The position numbers were made by a program, and so were the translations under genes. Source: Pusillimonas sp. MFBS29 (GTDB taxonomy: Bacteria; Pseudomonadota; Gammaproteobacteria; Burkholderiales; Burkholderiaceae_B). Taken from it: DNA of 64,000 nucleotides. The DNA lies in contig NZ_JAJEWL010000012.1 of NCBI RefSeq assembly GCF_020687695.1, forward strand, positions 1 through 64,000, given 5' to 3'. The notes beneath the pieces are model-generated. The model was not told the DNA's origin, searched no databases, and saw nothing but the letters and a program-made list of their open reading frames with translations. How positions within the stretch are numbered: the stretch's first letter is position 1; the number at the start of each line of letters is the position of its first letter. Below are positions 60,900 to 64,000 of this stretch, one piece after another.

Positions 60900-62879
60900 A
60901 TGAATTGGACCGACGCATTAGTTGAAAGCGGCATATGGATCCTGCAAGCCTATGCCATTACCGTGGTACTGGCCTCCATTACCATAGCAATATTGGCCAG
61001 GCGCACGGTCTGGGGCAGGCAATTCTGGGCACTGGCAGGTGGCTATTTTTCACCACGACGCAGCTGGAAACCCCTGGCCACACTGGCATTAATCCTGTTT
61101 CTGACCCTGGCCGGTGTGCGCCTGGAGGTCCTGTTCTCGAACTGGTACAACACCATGTACACAGCACTGCAAAAGCTGGACGAATCGGGCTTCTGGGGTG
61201 CCATGGTGCTGTTTGCCGTTCTGGCCACAATACACGTGGTGCGTTCGCTTTTCGAATTCTATGTGCAGAACGCCTTCACGATACGCTGGCGTGTGTGGCT
61301 GAATGAGCATCTGCTGGGCAACTGGCTGGATCAACAAGCGTATTACCGCAGTCAGTATCTGGACACCCCTGTCGATAACCCCGACCAACGTATACAGCAA
61401 GACGTCACGGTATTCGCCGAGATGTCGCTGTCGTTGTGCATGGGTGTAATCAACGCGCTGGTGTCCACCTTTGCCTTTACGCTGATCTTGTGGAATTTGT
61501 CGGGGCCGTTGTCGGTTTTTGGCCTGGAGGTCCCGCGCGGCATGGTCTTCCTGGTATTTATCTACGTTATCGTAGCCACGGTTTTTGCAATCAAGATCGG
61601 GCGCCCCCTGATCTTGCTGAACTTCCTTAATGAACGCTTTAACGCCGATTACCGGTACGCTTTGGTCCGCTTGCGCGAATATGCCGAAAGCATTGCGTTT
61701 TACGCCGGCGAAAAAGTAGAAGGCAAAATATTACGCAGCCGCTTTGCCAATGTCATCAACAATGCCTGGGCCATTGTTTACCGGTCGCTCAAGTTTCTTG
61801 GATTCAACTTCTCGGTCAGCCAGGCTGCCGTGGTATTCCCCTTCATCATCCAGGCACAGCGTTTTTTCTCGAAGCAAATCAGCCTGGGCGATCTGATGCA
61901 GACGGCCCAGGCGTTCGGACGCCTGCAAGACAACTTGTCGTTCTTTCGAAATGCATACGACAACTTCGCCACTTACCGTGCCACGCTTGATCGTTTAACC
62001 GGCTTCACCAAGGCGATTGCCGATGCCCGGGCACTGCCTGAGCCTGACGTCCAGGCCCAGGGGCCTCGCATCGCGCTGGAATCACTGACCGTGCGCACGC
62101 CGTCAGGCACCCTGCTGCTCAAGGACTTGAGCCTGGAAGTCATGCCCGATGCTCCACTTCTGATACGCGGGCCTTCCGGTTCAGGCAAGACTACCCTGCT
62201 TCGGGCAATCGCAGGATTATGGCCATACTCTGATGGCCATATCATCCGTCCCGAGCACGAGGCGTTGTTTCTGTCCCAAAAGCCTTATCTGCCGCTGGGC
62301 ACCCTGCGGGCAGCCCTGTATTACCCGCAGAACCTGCCAGAGGGTATCGGCCAAGAGCCCGACACAGACGTGCGGCACCAAGACCAGGCAGCGCTGGCCA
62401 GCGCGCATAGCGTACCCAGCAATCTGGATGGTTTGATCAGCGCACATAAAAACCGCGACACGCAGCCTCTGCCAGCGCAGGACGCAAGCAACCAGCAGGC
62501 CGCCACGGGAGCCGTTGCAGCGCTGGATCAGCGCGCCGCTGATGTCCTGCAGCTGGTGCAGCTGGGACACCTGGCCGACAAGCTGGATATGACGGCCGAT
62601 TGGGGGCGCATTCTGTCTTTGGGAGAACAACAACGGCTGGCTTTTGGTCGTGTGCTGCTGGCAGAACCCCAGGCATTATTCCTGGACGAGGCCACCTCGG
62701 CCATGGATGAAGGCCTGGAAGACGCCATGTATCGACTGGTTCGCCAGCACCTGCCCGGCACCATCGTGCTTAGCGTCGGGCATCGCAGCACATTGTTCGC
62801 GCATCATCCTCGCCAGCTGGTGCTTAAAGGCGACAAAACGGGCGCCTGGGAGATCCTCGACACAGACCTGCTACGATAA
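60900..62879 (+). CDS. ABC transporter, SbmA/BacA-ABCD type, membrane and ATPase fused
   Basis: This 659-residue protein has an N-terminal membrane domain of the SbmA/ABC_membrane_2 family (about residues 10-330, including SLFEFYVQNAFTIRWRVWL and NPDQRIQQDV) and a C-terminal ATPase: Walker A GPSGSGKTT, signature LSLGEQQRLAFGR, Walker B LFLDEATSAMD, and VGHR. Between the Q-loop (SQKPYLPLGTL) and the signature is an insert of some 40-50 extra residues rich in Gln, Ala and Asp. Such proteins move peptides, acyl-CoA or cobalamin-like cargo. The substrate is unknown. YddA of E. coli is a close form. Confidence 0.85.
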   Translation: MNWTDALVESGIWILQAYAITVVLASITIAILARRTVWGRQFWALAGGYFSPRRSWKPLATLALILFLTLAGVRLEVLFSNWYNTMYTALQKLDESGFWGAMVLFAVLATIHVVRSLFEFYVQNAFTIRWRVWLNEHLLGNWLDQQAYYRSQYLDTPVDNPDQRIQQDVTVFAEMSLSLCMGVINALVSTFAFTLILWNLSGPLSVFGLEVPRGMVFLVFIYVIVATVFAIKIGRPLILLNFLNERFNADYRYALVRLREYAESIAFYAGEKVEGKILRSRFANVINNAWAIVYRSLKFLGFNFSVSQAAVVFPFIIQAQRFFSKQISLGDLMQTAQAFGRLQDNLSFFRNAYDNFATYRATLDRLTGFTKAIADARALPEPDVQAQGPRIALESLTVRTPSGTLLLKDLSLEVMPDAPLLIRGPSGSGKTTLLRAIAGLWPYSDGHIIRPEHEALFLSQKPYLPLGTLRAALYYPQNLPEGIGQEPDTDVRHQDQAALASAHSVPSNLDGLISAHKNRDTQPLPAQDASNQQAATGAVAALDQRAADVLQLVQLGHLADKLDMTADWGRILSLGEQQRLAFGRVLLAEPQALFLDEATSAMDEGLEDAMYRLVRQHLPGTIVLSVGHRSTLFAHHPRQLVLKGDKTGAWEILDTDLLR

Positions 62880-62919
62880 CAGGCGTTTTACCTCGTAATT
62901 ATTCTTAGGCAACACCAAC

Positions 62920-63294
62920 ATGAACTACCTTGCTATCAAGCATTTGCACGTCACCGCCGCCACGCTGAGCATACTTTTCTTCGTGATACGCGCCTACTGG
63001 TCCGTAACGGAATCAGCCATCCTGCAACACAGGCTGGTCAAGACGCTGCCGCACGTCATCGATACCGTGCTGCTGCTGGCCGGCGTTACCCTGGCGGCCA
63101 TGATGGGCGCCAACCAGCCCTGGATATTGGTCAAGATCGTGGCATTGATTGTTTACATAGGCGTGGGTTCCATCGCCATCAAATATGGCAAGACACCCAA
63201 GACCCGCGCCATTGCGGCGCTGGTCGCGATATTGATTTTTGCTTATATCGTAGGCGTGGCCCTGACCAAGCACCCGCTGTCATGGTTCCTGTAA
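62920..63294 (+). CDS. SirB-family membrane protein
   Basis: This 124-residue protein has four membrane segments and the SirB2 pattern: LAIKHLHVTAATLSILFFVIR at the start, LPHVIDTVLLLAGVTLA, and the last helix IFAYIVGVAL. These proteins are of unknown function despite the name given for invasion-gene regulation. It is 40 bases after the ABC transporter gene and may be co-transcribed. Confidence 0.85.
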   Translation: MNYLAIKHLHVTAATLSILFFVIRAYWSVTESAILQHRLVKTLPHVIDTVLLLAGVTLAAMMGANQPWILVKIVALIVYIGVGSIAIKYGKTPKTRAIAALVAILIFAYIVGVALTKHPLSWFL

Positions 63295-63322
63295 TGACAA
63301 CCTGTTGACCAGCCTGCGAACC

Positions 63323-64000
63323 TTACCAGGTCCCCATCAGGCCCTGTACCAGCAAGCTGCTGCCGGCTACCGCCACCCATACTCCCAGCCCCAGCAAAAT
63401 AGGACGTATCCCGGCACGAGTCATGTTCCGAAGATCAGACGACAAGCCAATGGCGGTGAGCGCAACAACGATCAGGAACTGAGCCAGCAGATGCAGGCTT
63501 GCATTCATGGCTTCCGGAATCAAGCCGGTTGAGCGCAATGCCGACGCCACCAGAAACCAAAGAATGAACCAGGGAAAGATGCGCCGCAGGCTGAAACCGG
63601 CGCTGCCCTGCTTTTTCTCGCGCCAGGCGACCAGGATGGCCAGCACCAGGCAGATGGGTATGATCAATGTAGCCCGTGTAAGCTTGACGATGGTGGCGTA
63701 GTCGCCGGCGGCAGTACTGTAGCTATAACCGGCAGCCACCACCGACGAGGTATCGTTGATGGCCGTTCCCGCCCACATGCCGAAGCCGACATCCGACATG
63801 TTCAGCCAGTGCCCCATGGCCGGAAAAACAAGCACCGCCACCACATTAAAGAGAAAGATGGTGGAAATGGCAAAAGCCGTTTCGTGATCTTCAGGCTTGA
63901 TGATAGGCGTGACCGCCGCAATGGCCGAGCCACCGCATATGGCCGTACCCACGCCTATGAGTGTTTTGAGCTTGGAAGGAATGCCCAGCCATTTGCCCAG
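63323..64000 (-). CDS. YeiH-family putative sulfate/sulfite exporter, N terminus cut off
   Basis: The last 226 or so residues of a YeiH/UPF0324 membrane protein; the frame stays open through the right edge of the window, so the N-terminal part is missing. Motifs: TAICGGSAIAAVTPII, DTSSVVAAGYSYS and IGLSSDLRNMTRAGIRPILLG. About six membrane segments are visible. The family is annotated as putative sulfate or sulfite exporters, and some members occur with sulfonate genes, but here the neighbours are unrelated. Confidence 0.88.
   Translation of the reverse strand: MGKWLGIPSKLKTLIGVGTAICGGSAIAAVTPIIKPEDHETAFAISTIFLFNVVAVLVFPAMGHWLNMSDVGFGMWAGTAINDTSSVVAAGYSYSTAAGDYATIVKLTRATLIIPICLVLAILVAWREKKQGSAGFSLRRIFPWFILWFLVASALRSTGLIPEAMNASLHLLAQFLIVVALTAIGLSSDLRNMTRAGIRPILLGLGVWVAVAGSSLLVQGLMGTW

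Noticed and set aside
1-64000. tRNA, rRNA, insertion sequences, CRISPR arrays, prophage
   Set aside because: Looked for by eye; no cloverleaf, transposase, regular direct-repeat array or phage gene was seen. Small RNAs cannot be excluded.

Overview
The window is a chromosomal stretch from a betaproteobacterium of the order Burkholderiales, most like Alcaligenaceae (Bordetella, Pusillimonas, Advenella and relatives). The reasons are two orphan Bug-type (TctC family) receptors beside catabolic genes, the DUF3348/DUF802/OmpA/DUF2894 operon typical of this order, and a Ralstonia-style NorR regulon. I found no rRNA, tRNA, insertion sequence, prophage or CRISPR array. Genus and species are inferred only.

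Left part (1-17.3 kb), organic acid and organosulfonate catabolism. A D-tartrate dehydratase operon (tarD, esterase, Bug receptor) diverges from a LysR regulator. Next comes a sulfolactate cluster: two sulfolactate dehydrogenases (comC, slcC), a GntR regulator (suyR), the sulfo-lyase (suyAB) and a Bug receptor (slcH). The slcC and suyA promoters share the same palindrome at the same distance from the same -35 box. Facing this cluster is an eight-gene operon with overlapping or closely packed genes: a succinate-dehydrogenase-like complex (Fe-S subunit, two membrane anchors, flavoprotein), a two-subunit class I fumarase/tartrate dehydratase, a thiamine-diphosphate enzyme and a TauE-type sulfite exporter. 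I recognise each part but not the whole. A pathway that turns a sulfonated C4 dicarboxylate into sulfopyruvate and feeds it to SuyAB would fit and may be undescribed.

Middle part (17.4-37.9 kb): a LysR regulator, a TerC/CBS transporter, a family 9 glycosyltransferase, a YceI protein and a ProVWX betaine-type ABC transporter with a tandemly fused permease. Then comes the four-gene DUF3348-DUF802-OmpA-DUF2894 operon. Its two central proteins look like a MotAB/ZorAB-type ion-driven unit with a long coiled-coil tail. A TakP-like TRAP transporter, UDP-glucose dehydrogenase and an NlpC/P60 lipoprotein follow.

Glycerol region (38-48 kb): glpSTPQUV (ABC glycerol uptake) and glpD on the minus strand, divergent from glpR and glpK, with repeats in the glpS-glpR gap.

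Right part (48-64 kb): a HipBA toxin-antitoxin pair with N8-spaced operators, a methyltransferase, a TM2 protein, a lipoate-ligase-like protein and a SulP transporter. The nitric oxide module follows: a hemerythrin protein and quinol NorB, divergent from NorR, with three perfect GGT-N7-ACC boxes and a consensus sigma-54 promoter. The end holds a DUF924 protein, a fused tautomerase, an ETHE1-like metallo-hydrolase, an SbmA/ABCD-type ABC exporter, a SirB protein and the truncated start of a YeiH-type exporter.
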